DNA from: an uncultured Collinsella sp.
GTDB taxonomy: Bacteria; Actinomycetota; Coriobacteriia; Coriobacteriales; Coriobacteriaceae
Reading direction: 5' to 3'
Assembly: GCA_900550835.1 (NCBI GenBank)
Contig: URTP01000030.1
Span: 1 to 16,117, forward strand
Length of the DNA: 16,117 bases
Shown: positions 8,531 through 16,062 of the stretch, one piece after another
Numbering within the stretch: position 1 is the first letter of the stretch
Layout: each line of letters begins with the position of its first letter
Made by a program: the position numbers and the translations under genes
Notes under the pieces: generated by a model
Told to the model about the DNA's origin: nothing
The model's input: only the letters and a program-made list of their open reading frames with translations
Databases searched by the model: none

Positions 8531-8621
8531 GGAGAGTTGTCCGAGTGGCCGAAGGAGCACGATTGGAAATCGTGTAGGCGTCAAAAGCGTCTCCAGGGTT
8601 CAAATCCCTGACTCTCCGCCA
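8531..8621 (+). tRNA. tRNA-Ser(GGA)
   Basis: The acceptor stem GGAGAGT pairs with ACTCTCC, with discriminator G and an encoded CCA. The anticodon loop TTGGAAA gives GGA, reading UCC and UCU. A long variable arm (TAGGCGTCAAAAGCGTCTC) is typical of serine tRNAs, and the T loop is GGTTCAAATCC. It is followed within nine bases by a terminator-like hairpin. Confidence 0.97.
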
Positions 8622-8630
8622 GTTAATTCC

Positions 8631-8660
8631 AAAGCAGGCCTTTGAGCCTGCTTTGTTTTT
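8631..8660 (+). terminator. Terminator-like hairpin between the two tRNA-Ser genes
   Basis: A 9-bp perfect stem (AAAGCAGGC / GCCTGCTTT), a 6-base loop, then GTTTTT. The next tRNA begins only 9 bases later, so either transcription reads through or the hairpin serves in processing. Confidence 0.8.
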
Positions 8661-8669
8661 ACCCCACGC

Positions 8670-8760
8670 GGAGGGGTGGCAGAGTGGTTGAATGCGGCGG
8701 TCTCGAAAACCGTTTGGCCTGTATAAGGTCACGAGGGTTCGAATCCCTCCTCCTCCGCCA
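8670..8760 (+). tRNA. tRNA-Ser(CGA)
   Basis: The acceptor stem GGAGGGG pairs with CTCCTCC (one G-U), with discriminator G and encoded CCA. The anticodon loop CTCGAAA gives CGA, reading UCG. A long class II variable arm is present. No separate promoter fits between it and the preceding hairpin. Its last part (8735-8754) is duplicated in inverted orientation at 8824-8843. Confidence 0.97.
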
Positions 8761-8772
8761 TTAGATGGTATG

Positions 8773-8802
8773 AGCCCCAGCAATGGGGCTTTTTTCTTTT
8801 TT
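8773..8802 (+). terminator. Rho-independent terminator after tRNA-Ser(CGA)
   Basis: AGCCCC / GGGGCT stem with a 6-base loop, followed by TTTTTTCTTTTTT. It ends the plus-strand tRNA unit. Confidence 0.9.
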
Positions 8803-8823
8803 GGGCACATTTCAATAACGCGC

Positions 8824-8843
8824 AGGAGGAGGGATTCGAACCC
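8824..8843 (-). repeat. Inverted 20-bp copy of the tRNA-Ser(CGA) 3' region
   Basis: The minus strand reads GGGTTCGAATCCCTCCTCCT, identical to bases 8735-8754 (T arm and start of the 3' acceptor strand) of tRNA-Ser(CGA). Identity fades after this, at 3 of the next 6 bases. It is a relic of a tRNA or an attachment-site-like sequence, next to the repeat-bracketed nuclease gene. Confidence 0.8.
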
Positions 8844-8853
8844 GCCCTTCCCT

Positions 8854-8934
8854 CAAAAACATGTACATCACTCTCCAAAAACGACATTTTTCGACATCTT
8901 TGAAGGCTGGCGTACATGTTTGGATTGAGCTCAC
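8854..8934 (-). repeat. Left copy of the palindromic inverted repeat (degraded)
   Basis: Matches the reverse complement of 10045-10125 with 6 mismatches. Four of these fall in the palindrome arms (around 8866-8872 and 8903-8910), so its self-complementarity is weaker than in the right copy. It lies 10 bases beyond the nuclease stop codon. Confidence 0.9.
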
Positions 8935-8944
8935 GGGAGTGGCA

Positions 8945-9952
8945 CTATTCGGAAGGTACCTCTTCGTCTCGCATGCCTTTCCAGTTGCGGATAAGTGCCT
9001 TGCGTAGTTCGTTTTGCTCTCGCTGGTACCCGGTGTCGGTACAGCGAGGCATGCCGAGTGCTTCGCGAATGTTGTTCATGGCGCGGTGAAAGGCGAGCTG
9101 GCTGCCGAACTGAGCCGAAGTGAGCGTAACGATTCGATATCCCATTTGGGAGAGAACGGCCTCTCGCTCTGCATCTGCTCCTTTGCGTTCGAACTCATCG
9201 TGAAAGCCGCCCTTATATTCGATACCGAGTTCCCTGCGCTTGTAGGTAACGAGCGCATCGATTTTGAGTGTTCGAGCTTTGGCGCAATGCCAGAGACGTT
9301 GAGGGATCTCGAGCGGTTTGTTGAGTTCGATACCTCGGATGCCAACGCCGCCTTCGCTTGTTGGGAGTGAGAGGGCGATTGCCGAAGCGGTCTCCATAGG
9401 CGAGGCCGAGCGATCGTAGATGTGCCTGAGCGCGAGCCGTGCACGTGTGGCACCGGGTTTGCCGGGATGCCGATCGAGCAGTTCGATTATTTCATCCTTG
9501 GAGGCGGTGGCTGGTTGCTCGGTATAAGGGTCGGCGGGATTGAGCCTCATGCGATAATCGCCGCAAACTTCATAGCCATATTCGAGATATTCGATCCTAT
9601 CCATCCACTCGGCCGCGAGCACGAAGGTGAAGGCTTCGTCGGTGATGAAGACTCCGGGCGTCAACTCGTTAATATGCTCGTAGGGAAGATTTTGTCCAAG
9701 AATGTGGCAAACGACGCCTTTGGTACGAATTCGCTCGAATTCGAATACAACCGCGATATCGATAGTCTTAAGCATATCGGACGGAATGCCGCAGTCGGTA
9801 AGGGCCTGTCGTATGCGCGCAACACGTTGCTGGGTGGAGATGCCTTGTGCACCTATCTGGTAGTCGTGCCGCGCAAGAGACTGAACTAAATTCTGGGGTG
9901 CATGATGGACAAGCCATGCGGTTTTATGCGAAATGAGAACAGGGGTGTCCAT
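8945..9952 (-). CDS. PD-(D/E)XK nuclease-fold protein, DUF559-like, with AbiEi-like N-terminus
   Basis: A 335-residue protein of unknown role. The C-terminal third has a Vsr/DUF559-type nuclease core: LKID (Asp232), then GIEYKG (Glu245, Lys247), which is the D...ExK triad, followed by DAEREAVLSQMGYRIVTLT (about residues 260-278). The middle contains SASPMETASAIALSLPTSEGGVG, as in actinobacterial DUF559 proteins. The N-terminus (VLISHKTAW) recalls AbiEi-type winged-helix regulators, though this is weak. There is no signal peptide or membrane segment. GAGAGG lies six bases before the ATG at 9952. Third codon positions are visibly richer in A/T than in neighbouring genes, suggesting transfer. 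It stands alone between 81-bp inverted repeats. It could be a restriction-like nuclease, a toxin or regulator, or a repeat-associated enzyme; the sequence does not decide. Confidence 0.8.
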   Translation of the reverse strand: MDTPVLISHKTAWLVHHAPQNLVQSLARHDYQIGAQGISTQQRVARIRQALTDCGIPSDMLKTIDIAVVFEFERIRTKGVVCHILGQNLPYEHINELTPGVFITDEAFTFVLAAEWMDRIEYLEYGYEVCGDYRMRLNPADPYTEQPATASKDEIIELLDRHPGKPGATRARLALRHIYDRSASPMETASAIALSLPTSEGGVGIRGIELNKPLEIPQRLWHCAKARTLKIDALVTYKRRELGIEYKGGFHDEFERKGADAEREAVLSQMGYRIVTLTSAQFGSQLAFHRAMNNIREALGMPRCTDTGYQREQNELRKALIRNWKGMRDEEVPSE

Positions 9953-10044
9953 TGAGGGCCTCTCGCTCTGAGCCGGGATCCAACTCTTATGTCCGTTGAA
10001 GTGGGGAAATATACCGGATGTGAGTAAATCAACTCATTCATGCT

Positions 10045-10125
10045 GTGAGCTCAATCCAAACATGTACGTCAGCCTCCAAAGATGTCGAAAAATGTCGTTT
10101 TTGGAGGCTGACGTACATGTTTTGG
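10045..10125 (+). repeat. Right copy of the palindromic inverted repeat (intact palindrome)
   Basis: Contains perfect 23-bp arms (10058-10080 and 10100-10122, centred on ACATGTACGTCAGCCTCC) separated by 19 bases that include ATGTCG twice. It is preceded on the gene side by GTGAGCTCAATCC. It lies 92 bases upstream of the nuclease start and 131 bases upstream of the TRIC gene, between divergent genes. Confidence 0.92.
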
Positions 10126-10243
10126 ACCCCTGGCATTCCAGCAATGCCACGCCCGCGCCCAGTCCCTACCGTTTGCCGAGCAATAGGGTCTCAATCGCCG
10201 CCAACCATGTACTATGTACGGGCATTGTTCAAACCCGAGAATC

Positions 10244-10249
10244 AAAGGA
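10244..10249 (+). promoter_or_regulatory. Ribosome binding site fixing the TTG start of the TRIC gene
   Basis: AAAGGA seven bases before the TTG at 10257. The in-frame ATG at 10275 has no SD-like sequence, so the TTG is preferred. Confidence 0.6.
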
Positions 10250-10256
10250 CCTCATC

Positions 10257-10946
10257 TTGCCCGTCGTCGCCGCTATGACTGTTACTTCACACGCCTCGGA
10301 TGCCATGGTCGCTATCCCATTTTGGCTCGAGATGTTCGCCGTTGTCGCGGCATCGATCTCGGGCGTGCTGGTCGCTCGCGAGCACAAGCTCGACCTGGTG
10401 GGCGCGGTCGCGCTCGCGGTGGTCTGCGGTCTGGGCGGCGGTCTTTTGCGCGATATGACGCTCCAGGTCGGCAACGTCTACATCCTCAACCAGCCCATGG
10501 CACTACCGCTCTCCATCGCCACAGCCGCCATCATCTATATCTTCCCGGCAATCGTCGATAAGCCCGAAAAACTCATTCCCCTGCTCGACATCATCTCGGT
10601 CGGCATCTATGCAGCAACCGGCGCGGACAAGGCGCTGGTCTACGGCTTTGCGCCGGCGGTGTGCATCATGATGGGCTTTTTCACCGCCGTGGGCGGCGGC
10701 ATGTTGCGCGACGGCTTTATGGGCGTGGTTCCGGGTATTTTCCAGCGCACCAACTTCTATGCCATCGCGGCTATCGCCGGATCGGCAAGCTATGTCTGCC
10801 TCGTCATGAGCGGCTTGGTCAGCAATGTCGTCGCGCTGGTCGTTTGCGTCGTAGTGACCATGGGCCTGCGCTGGCTGTCGCTACGCTTTGACATCAAAAG
10901 CCCCACCGAGGAAGACATCGCACGCTTCTTGCACCGCAAAAAGTAG
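10257..10946 (+). CDS. TRIC/UPF0126 family cation channel (YadS-like)
   Basis: A 229-residue inner-membrane protein with seven predicted helices (about residues 19-40, 46-63, 81-100, 107-122, 130-148, 166-184, 187-205). It has the family's internal duplication, with the hallmark repeated: GGGLLRD at 60-66 and GGGMLRD at 146-152. Prokaryotic TRIC proteins are trimeric channels conducting monovalent cations, mainly potassium; the physiological role in bacteria is poorly known. Start chosen at TTG 10257 on its SD; ATG 10275 would remove six residues. The C-terminal tail is cytoplasmic and charged (KSPTEEDIARFLHRKK). It is transcribed away from the nuclease gene, and the next gene follows after 106 bases on the same strand. 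No clear promoter was found in 10126-10256. Confidence 0.92.
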   Translation: MPVVAAMTVTSHASDAMVAIPFWLEMFAVVAASISGVLVAREHKLDLVGAVALAVVCGLGGGLLRDMTLQVGNVYILNQPMALPLSIATAAIIYIFPAIVDKPEKLIPLLDIISVGIYAATGADKALVYGFAPAVCIMMGFFTAVGGGMLRDGFMGVVPGIFQRTNFYAIAAIAGSASYVCLVMSGLVSNVVALVVCVVVTMGLRWLSLRFDIKSPTEEDIARFLHRKK

Positions 10947-11015
10947 ATTGCGCGGCCTCATCCTTCGAAATGCAACCGAGAGGTTCTTTTAGAGTGCCCA
11001 CGCGTTGGGTACCCT

Positions 11016-11040
11016 GTTAGATGCATATCGAGCATCTAAC
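11016..11040 (+). promoter_or_regulatory. Hairpin or operator just upstream of the beta-solenoid gene SD
   Basis: A perfect 9-bp inverted repeat GTTAGATGC / GCATCTAAC with a 7-base centre, ending directly against the GAAGGA SD (11041-11046). It could be a repressor site or an RNA hairpin affecting ribosome access. Confidence 0.6.
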
Positions 11041-11052
11041 GAAGGATTCACT

Positions 11053-12198
11053 ATGCCTTGCAACCAAGTACCGTCGATCCGGCGCCACAAAGCGCAGGCC
11101 CGCATCACCATCCTATTCGCGCTGATTGCGCTCGCGCTCACCGCACTTCCCACGGTGTCGTTCGCCGGCACTGACACCGCGGGCAACGTGCTCGCAACCG
11201 AAGTTGACTCAACTCCGTCTGGCGTCGAGGGAGACCTGTACTGGGCCGGCCAAAGCCTCAACCTAGACGACGCCTCCATCGGCCGCGATATTATCGCGGC
11301 GGGTGAGAGCCTGTCGATTCGCGATTGCACCGTAGGCGGCGCCGTTCGTCTGGCGGCACGCACCATCGATATCGCCAAAACCGCAATCGATGGCAGCGTC
11401 ACGGTGGCCGGCCAGCACGTCGTGCTCAACACCGGCAGCACCGCCAACTGTTTTTACGCGGCAGGCGAAACGGTCGCCCTGCGCGGCTCCGCCAAATCGG
11501 CGGCGCTTGCCGGCGGCACCGTAACCATCGACGGCACCGTCGATGGCGATGTTGAGGTCTGGGCCGACAAGCTCATCCTGGGTAAAAACGCCCGCATCAC
11601 CGGCACGGTGAACGCCCACGTCTCACAGGACCCCGAGCGGGCCGAGGGCGCCCAGGTCGGAGCTCTCAAGATCGACCGGACCGAGAACGAGAACACCTCT
11701 ACGGCCAACGACATTATCGGCGGCATCGTTGCCGCGGCGCTTTCCACCTGCTTTGTCGCCATCCTGCTTGAGCTTGTCTTTCCACGCGCAACCGCCAGCG
11801 CTGCCGGCATGCTCCATCAGCGTCCCATGCCGCTGTGGGTAAGTGGTCTTCTGGGCACGGTCGCCGTCGCTCCCGCCGTGCTGCTGCTCATCATCTCGAT
11901 TGCAGGCCTGTCGCTCGCCGCCGCCCTCATGTGCGGCGTCATCGGCATCGCTTTGGTCTCGGCGGCATTTACGGGCACCGCGGTCGCGCGCATGGTCGGA
12001 CACAACCAAAACCGCTACGCCATGGCCGCCGTGGGCGGTATCGTCGCGGGCGCACTCACGGCACTTCCTCTTATGGGCAACTTTGTCAGCGGTGTAGCCT
12101 TCGTCTTCACGCTCGGCTACGCCATCCAGATCATCTGGCGCAACGCCCACCTCAAGCCGCAGCAGCCGGCTAACACGCCAGGACTCCCCACCGCCTAG
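11053..12198 (+). CDS. Secreted polymer-forming (bactofilin-like) beta-solenoid protein with C-terminal membrane domain
   Basis: A 381-residue envelope protein. Residues 1-38 form a signal peptide (basic RRHKAQAR, hydrophobic core, ending VSFA). Residues about 55-190 are short repeats rich in G-x-V, T-I and A-G turns (IAAGESLSIRD, VTVAGQHVVLN, FYAAGETVALRG, GTVTIDGTVDGDVEVWAD) typical of polymer-forming cytoskeletal/bactofilin right-handed beta-solenoids. A hydrophilic linker follows (about 190-218), then four or five membrane helices (about 221-243, 262-310, 323-342, 344-362). This places the solenoid outside the membrane, unlike cytoplasmic bactofilins. The ATG at 11053 has GAAGGA six bases upstream. 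The function is unknown; cell-wall or surface scaffolding is an inference. It lies 106 bases after the TRIC gene on the same strand. Confidence 0.8.
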   Translation: MPCNQVPSIRRHKAQARITILFALIALALTALPTVSFAGTDTAGNVLATEVDSTPSGVEGDLYWAGQSLNLDDASIGRDIIAAGESLSIRDCTVGGAVRLAARTIDIAKTAIDGSVTVAGQHVVLNTGSTANCFYAAGETVALRGSAKSAALAGGTVTIDGTVDGDVEVWADKLILGKNARITGTVNAHVSQDPERAEGAQVGALKIDRTENENTSTANDIIGGIVAAALSTCFVAILLELVFPRATASAAGMLHQRPMPLWVSGLLGTVAVAPAVLLLIISIAGLSLAAALMCGVIGIALVSAAFTGTAVARMVGHNQNRYAMAAVGGIVAGALTALPLMGNFVSGVAFVFTLGYAIQIIWRNAHLKPQQPANTPGLPTA

Positions 12199-12205
12199 CC
12201 GCCAA

Positions 12206-12238
12206 CCACCACAAAAGGGCCAGGCACCTTTGTGGTGG
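12206..12238 (+). terminator. Stem-loop after the beta-solenoid gene
   Basis: A 10-bp perfect stem (CCACCACAAA / TTTGTGGTGG), extendable by GG/CC with one bulged A, starting 8 bases after the stop codon. No T run follows it on the plus strand, so it may act with the bidirectional terminator at 12266-12304. Confidence 0.5.
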
Positions 12239-12265
12239 CGCAAAGCAACCTGATCCCATTGCACC

Positions 12266-12304
12266 AAAAAGGGCGCCGACCATTGCGGTCGACGCCCTTT
12301 CTTA
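12266..12304. terminator. Bidirectional terminator between the beta-solenoid gene and typA
   Basis: Stem AAAGGGCG(C)CGACC / GGTCG(A)CGCCCTTT with a 5-base loop and one internal C-A mismatch. On the minus strand it is followed by TTTTT, ending the typA unit 28 bases after its stop. On the plus strand TTTCTTATT follows, so it can also end transcription from the solenoid gene. Confidence 0.85.
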
Positions 12305-12327
12305 TTGGCAGTTATAAGCCCCAGCGC

Positions 12328-14166
<1,839 letters not shown>

Positions 14167-14283
14167 GTAGTTCCCCTATCTTCTATCCATATACAAACGG
14201 CACGCGTATGCGACCCGCCCAGCGATACAACGCTCAGCGGGAATATTGAGCCTTTTACCGAAAACTCGTTTATTTTAGCGATT

Positions 14284-14733
14284 TTAGATAAGAGGGGTTT
14301 CCTCACCTGCAGGTTCAGGGTCGCTCCACATAAAACCATCGCCGGCACCCATGCCCTCATACAGCACGTATGCCGAAAAACCGCTCTCGAGCGTGGTTTC
14401 GAAGAAGCTCACGAGCAGAGCATCGTGATAGCCGCCGTCAATCTCGACGCAGCCGGTGTAGCCGATGGCATAGCGGGCGATACGGCCCAGGCCCTCGTCC
14501 TTAAGACCCATCTTGTGCTCGGAGATAAAGTTGGTGGCAGCCTCCAAGCATGCCTCCTCGCCATCTTCGTCGAGTGCGGCCAGATAACGGTTGGAAGCGG
14601 CGTCCTCAATTGCCACAACCACGCCCGGGTTCTCGCCCGCGGCCAGGTCGTCCAAGAAGGCGCCAATCAGATCGCACACCATGGCGTCGAGCTCGGCGGA
14701 GACGTTACCGGCGTCCTGCATATCCTGTGCCAT
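14284..14733 (-). CDS. Unrecognised acidic cytoplasmic protein
   Basis: I do not recognise this 149-residue protein. It is acidic, with no signal peptide, membrane segment or cysteine motif. It opens with a helical, Asp/Glu-rich part (about residues 1-35), then VVVAIEDAASNRYLAALDEDG and a central region with ATNFISEHKMG. A strand-rich C-terminal half follows (YAIGYTGCVEID, DALLVSFFETTLESGFSAYVLYEG), suggesting a small alpha/beta fold. The ATG at 14733 follows GGAAGG by seven bases, a strong start. It lies 30 bases after the two-helix membrane protein gene and 117 before typA on the same strand, so it is probably part of that operon. Codon use matches its neighbours, supporting a real gene. 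Confidence 0.75.
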   Translation of the reverse strand: MAQDMQDAGNVSAELDAMVCDLIGAFLDDLAAGENPGVVVAIEDAASNRYLAALDEDGEEACLEAATNFISEHKMGLKDEGLGRIARYAIGYTGCVEIDGGYHDALLVSFFETTLESGFSAYVLYEGMGAGDGFMWSDPEPAGEETPLI

Positions 14734-14763
14734 CTTTAGACCTTCCCATCGAGTCCGGCGTCG

Positions 14764-15153
14764 TTACAGTTCTTGTGCCTCAGCAGCGATCTTGGCGGCA
14801 GCGTCGCGGGCGTGCATCATATCCACCGCACGCTTGTCGAGCACCTTGATCTGACTGGTCAGCATTACCGCGTCGACCACGCCCCAGATCACCAGGCCCG
14901 TAGAGATCGAAAACCCAAGCGCACCAACTGTACCACGAAGGCGCGAGCAGATTGCCGCGACAAGGGCGGAGATGACAACCATCTTGATAAACGAGCCGCG
15001 GCGCTCGCGAAGCGTGCGGGCCTGCGTCACATAGGCAATGCGAGCCGCCTCGGATGCCTCCGAGCGCATCTGGGCTTCACGCGCGATGGCGGCCGCCTCA
15101 GCCGACATGCCGCCGGCCATCAGCGAACGCTCCGCAACCTGGACGCCCCGCAT
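14764..15153 (-). CDS. Small two-helix membrane protein of unknown function
   Basis: A 129-residue protein I cannot assign. An Ala/Glu/Arg-rich helical N-terminus (AEAAAIAREAQMRSEASEAARI) leads to two predicted membrane helices (about residues 55-72 and 78-99), with basic residues RERRGSFIK before the first. The C-terminal tail is charged (KVLDKRAVDMMHARDAAAKIAAEA). The ATG at 15153 directly abuts the TAA of the DUF151 gene (TAAATG), implying translational coupling, but has no SD. An ATG at 15120 with GGAG nine bases upstream is an alternative start that removes 11 residues. It is followed after 30 bases by the acidic-protein gene. Confidence 0.7.
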   Translation of the reverse strand: MRGVQVAERSLMAGGMSAEAAAIAREAQMRSEASEAARIAYVTQARTLRERRGSFIKMVVISALVAAICSRLRGTVGALGFSISTGLVIWGVVDAVMLTSQIKVLDKRAVDMMHARDAAAKIAAEAQEL

Positions 15154-15654
15154 TTAGAAGTCATCGGGGGAGAGCGTATGGACGAACTCGTCGAACTTCT
15201 CGAACTCCTGCTCGTCGTCGGCTTCCTCGGCGTGGGTAGAAACAGTGCCCAGGCGATTCATGATGTCGTCCTCCACAAACATGGGAGCATTGCTGCGCAC
15301 GGCAAGGGCAATGGCATCACTGGGGCGGGCGTCGATCTTGCGCTCCTCGCCATCGACCAGTACGACGATCGTCGCGTAGAACACCGGCGGCTCGGCGCGA
15401 ACGATCTCGATGCGCTCGAGCTTGGCGCCCAGGGCGTCGACGGTGTCGAGCAGCAGGTCATGGGTAATCGGGCGCTCGGCGCGGCCGCTATCGATGCCGC
15501 GGCTGATGGCAGCAGCTTCAAACGAACCAGTCTGAATGGAAAGGGAACGCAGCGGCGCGGGCGAGTCCGATTTGCTGCTGCGCTCACGAAGTACGATAAG
15601 CGATGGCACGGGACCGGCGGCCATGACGATGGTCTCTATGTCGACACGAACCAT
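15154..15654 (-). CDS. Bifunctional nuclease (BFN, DUF151) family protein
   Basis: A 166-residue protein with the DUF151 core: a strand-rich N-terminus (MVRVDIETIVM...PSLIVLRE), the THDLLLDTVDALGAKLERIEI region (about residues 64-84), FYATIVVLVDGEERKIDARPSDAIALAVRSNAPMFVEDDIM (about 92-132, with the family's ARPSDAIALA signature), and an acidic tail. The family is named after a plant nuclease with RNase and DNase activity; the role in bacteria is not settled. I start at the ATG at 15654 because GGAGG lies six bases upstream; an upstream in-frame start would add only ten unrelated residues. It is the first gene of the minus-strand cluster ending with typA, with a candidate promoter at 15711-15740. 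Confidence 0.93.
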   Translation of the reverse strand: MVRVDIETIVMAAGPVPSLIVLRERSSKSDSPAPLRSLSIQTGSFEAAAISRGIDSGRAERPITHDLLLDTVDALGAKLERIEIVRAEPPVFYATIVVLVDGEERKIDARPSDAIALAVRSNAPMFVEDDIMNRLGTVSTHAEEADDEQEFEKFDEFVHTLSPDDF

Positions 15655-15710
15655 GGAACACCTCCGGTACGTAGCGGTTAACACGCGGCAGCCCGCCGCA
15701 TTGAATAGCT

Positions 15711-15740
15711 ATACTACCCAAACTTTCGCACAGCACACAA
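15711..15740 (-). promoter_or_regulatory. Candidate promoter of the DUF151 operon
   Basis: On the minus strand, TTGTGT (15735-15740) is 18 bases from TAGTAT (15711-15716). The site is moderate, but it is the best match between the DUF151 start and the tRNA terminator. Confidence 0.45.
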
Positions 15741-15790
15741 AATCAAAGTAGTTAATTTGGGGCGGGGCTTTTTTGACTACTTTCAGTAGG

Positions 15791-15824
15791 TAAGAAAAAA
15801 GCCCCGAGGCAACGCCCCAGGGCT
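15791..15824 (-). terminator. Rho-independent terminator of the tRNA-Ala/tRNA-Ile unit
   Basis: On the minus strand AGCCCTGGGG pairs with CCTCGGGGCT (two G-U pairs) around a 5-base loop, followed by TTTTTTCTTA. It lies 15 bases after the tRNA-Ile 3' end. Confidence 0.88.
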
Positions 15825-15838
15825 CTTCACAGTTTTGA

Positions 15839-15915
15839 TGGTGGACCTGACAAGATTCGAACTTGTGACCTCCCGGTTATCAGCCGGACGCTCTAACCAA
15901 CTGAGCTACAGGTCC
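15839..15915 (-). tRNA. tRNA-Ile(GAT)
   Basis: The acceptor stem GGACCTG pairs with CAGGTCC, with discriminator A and encoded CCA. The D arm is AGCTCAGTTGGTTAGAGC. The anticodon loop CTGATAA gives GAT, and the T loop is GTTCGAATC. It lies 4 bases downstream of tRNA-Ala(TGC) in the same transcript. Confidence 0.97.
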
Positions 15916-15919
15916 ATCA

Positions 15920-15995
15920 TGGTGGAGGTTAGGGGGATCGAACCCCTGACCTCAGGCTTGCAAAGCCCGCGCTCTCCCAGCTGAGCTAAACCCCC
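15920..15995 (-). tRNA. tRNA-Ala(TGC)
   Basis: The acceptor stem GGGGGTT pairs with AACCTCC (one G-U), with discriminator A and encoded CCA. The anticodon loop TTTGCAA gives TGC, and the T loop is GTTCGATCC. The order here is Ala then Ile, outside any visible rRNA operon. Confidence 0.97.
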
Positions 15996-16006
15996 ACGGA
16001 GACAGT

Positions 16007-16051
16007 AATAAACACCCCAGCGGCGACTCGGCTCTCGCTGGGGTGTTTATT
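16007..16051. terminator. Strong perfect hairpin between tRNA-Ile copy 2 and tRNA-Ala
   Basis: A perfect 16-bp stem AATAAACACCCCAGCG / CGCTGGGGTGTTTATT with a 13-base loop. It has terminator character in both directions (TTTATT on each side), but the tRNA-Ala 5' end is only 11 bases further on the minus strand, leaving no room for a separate promoter. Confidence 0.7.
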
Positions 16052-16062
16052 GCGAAAGAAAG

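Larger units (their letters stand above)
8854..10125. mobile_element. Candidate mobile cassette: PD-(D/E)XK gene between 81-bp inverted repeats
   Basis: Two 81-bp repeats in opposite orientation (8854-8934 and 10045-10125; 75 of 81 positions identical) enclose one gene, whose stop is only 10 bases from the left copy. Both copies turn their GAGCTCAC side toward the gene. No transposase or integrase is recognisable. A 4-base CCCT occurs at 8850-8853 and 10128-10131, but that is too short to prove a target duplication. The adjacent inverted tRNA fragment supports past rearrangement. Mobility is inference. Confidence 0.5.

Noticed and set aside
8729..8917. Short minus-strand open frame starting MYASLQRCRKM
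   Set aside because: It begins inside the left palindromic repeat and runs across the tRNA terminator and into the tRNA; the peptide is a by-product of the repeat.
9014..9889. Plus-strand open frames opposite the nuclease gene
   Set aside because: They are shorter than the minus-strand gene, have no domain or SD, and the minus strand carries the D...ExK nuclease motif.
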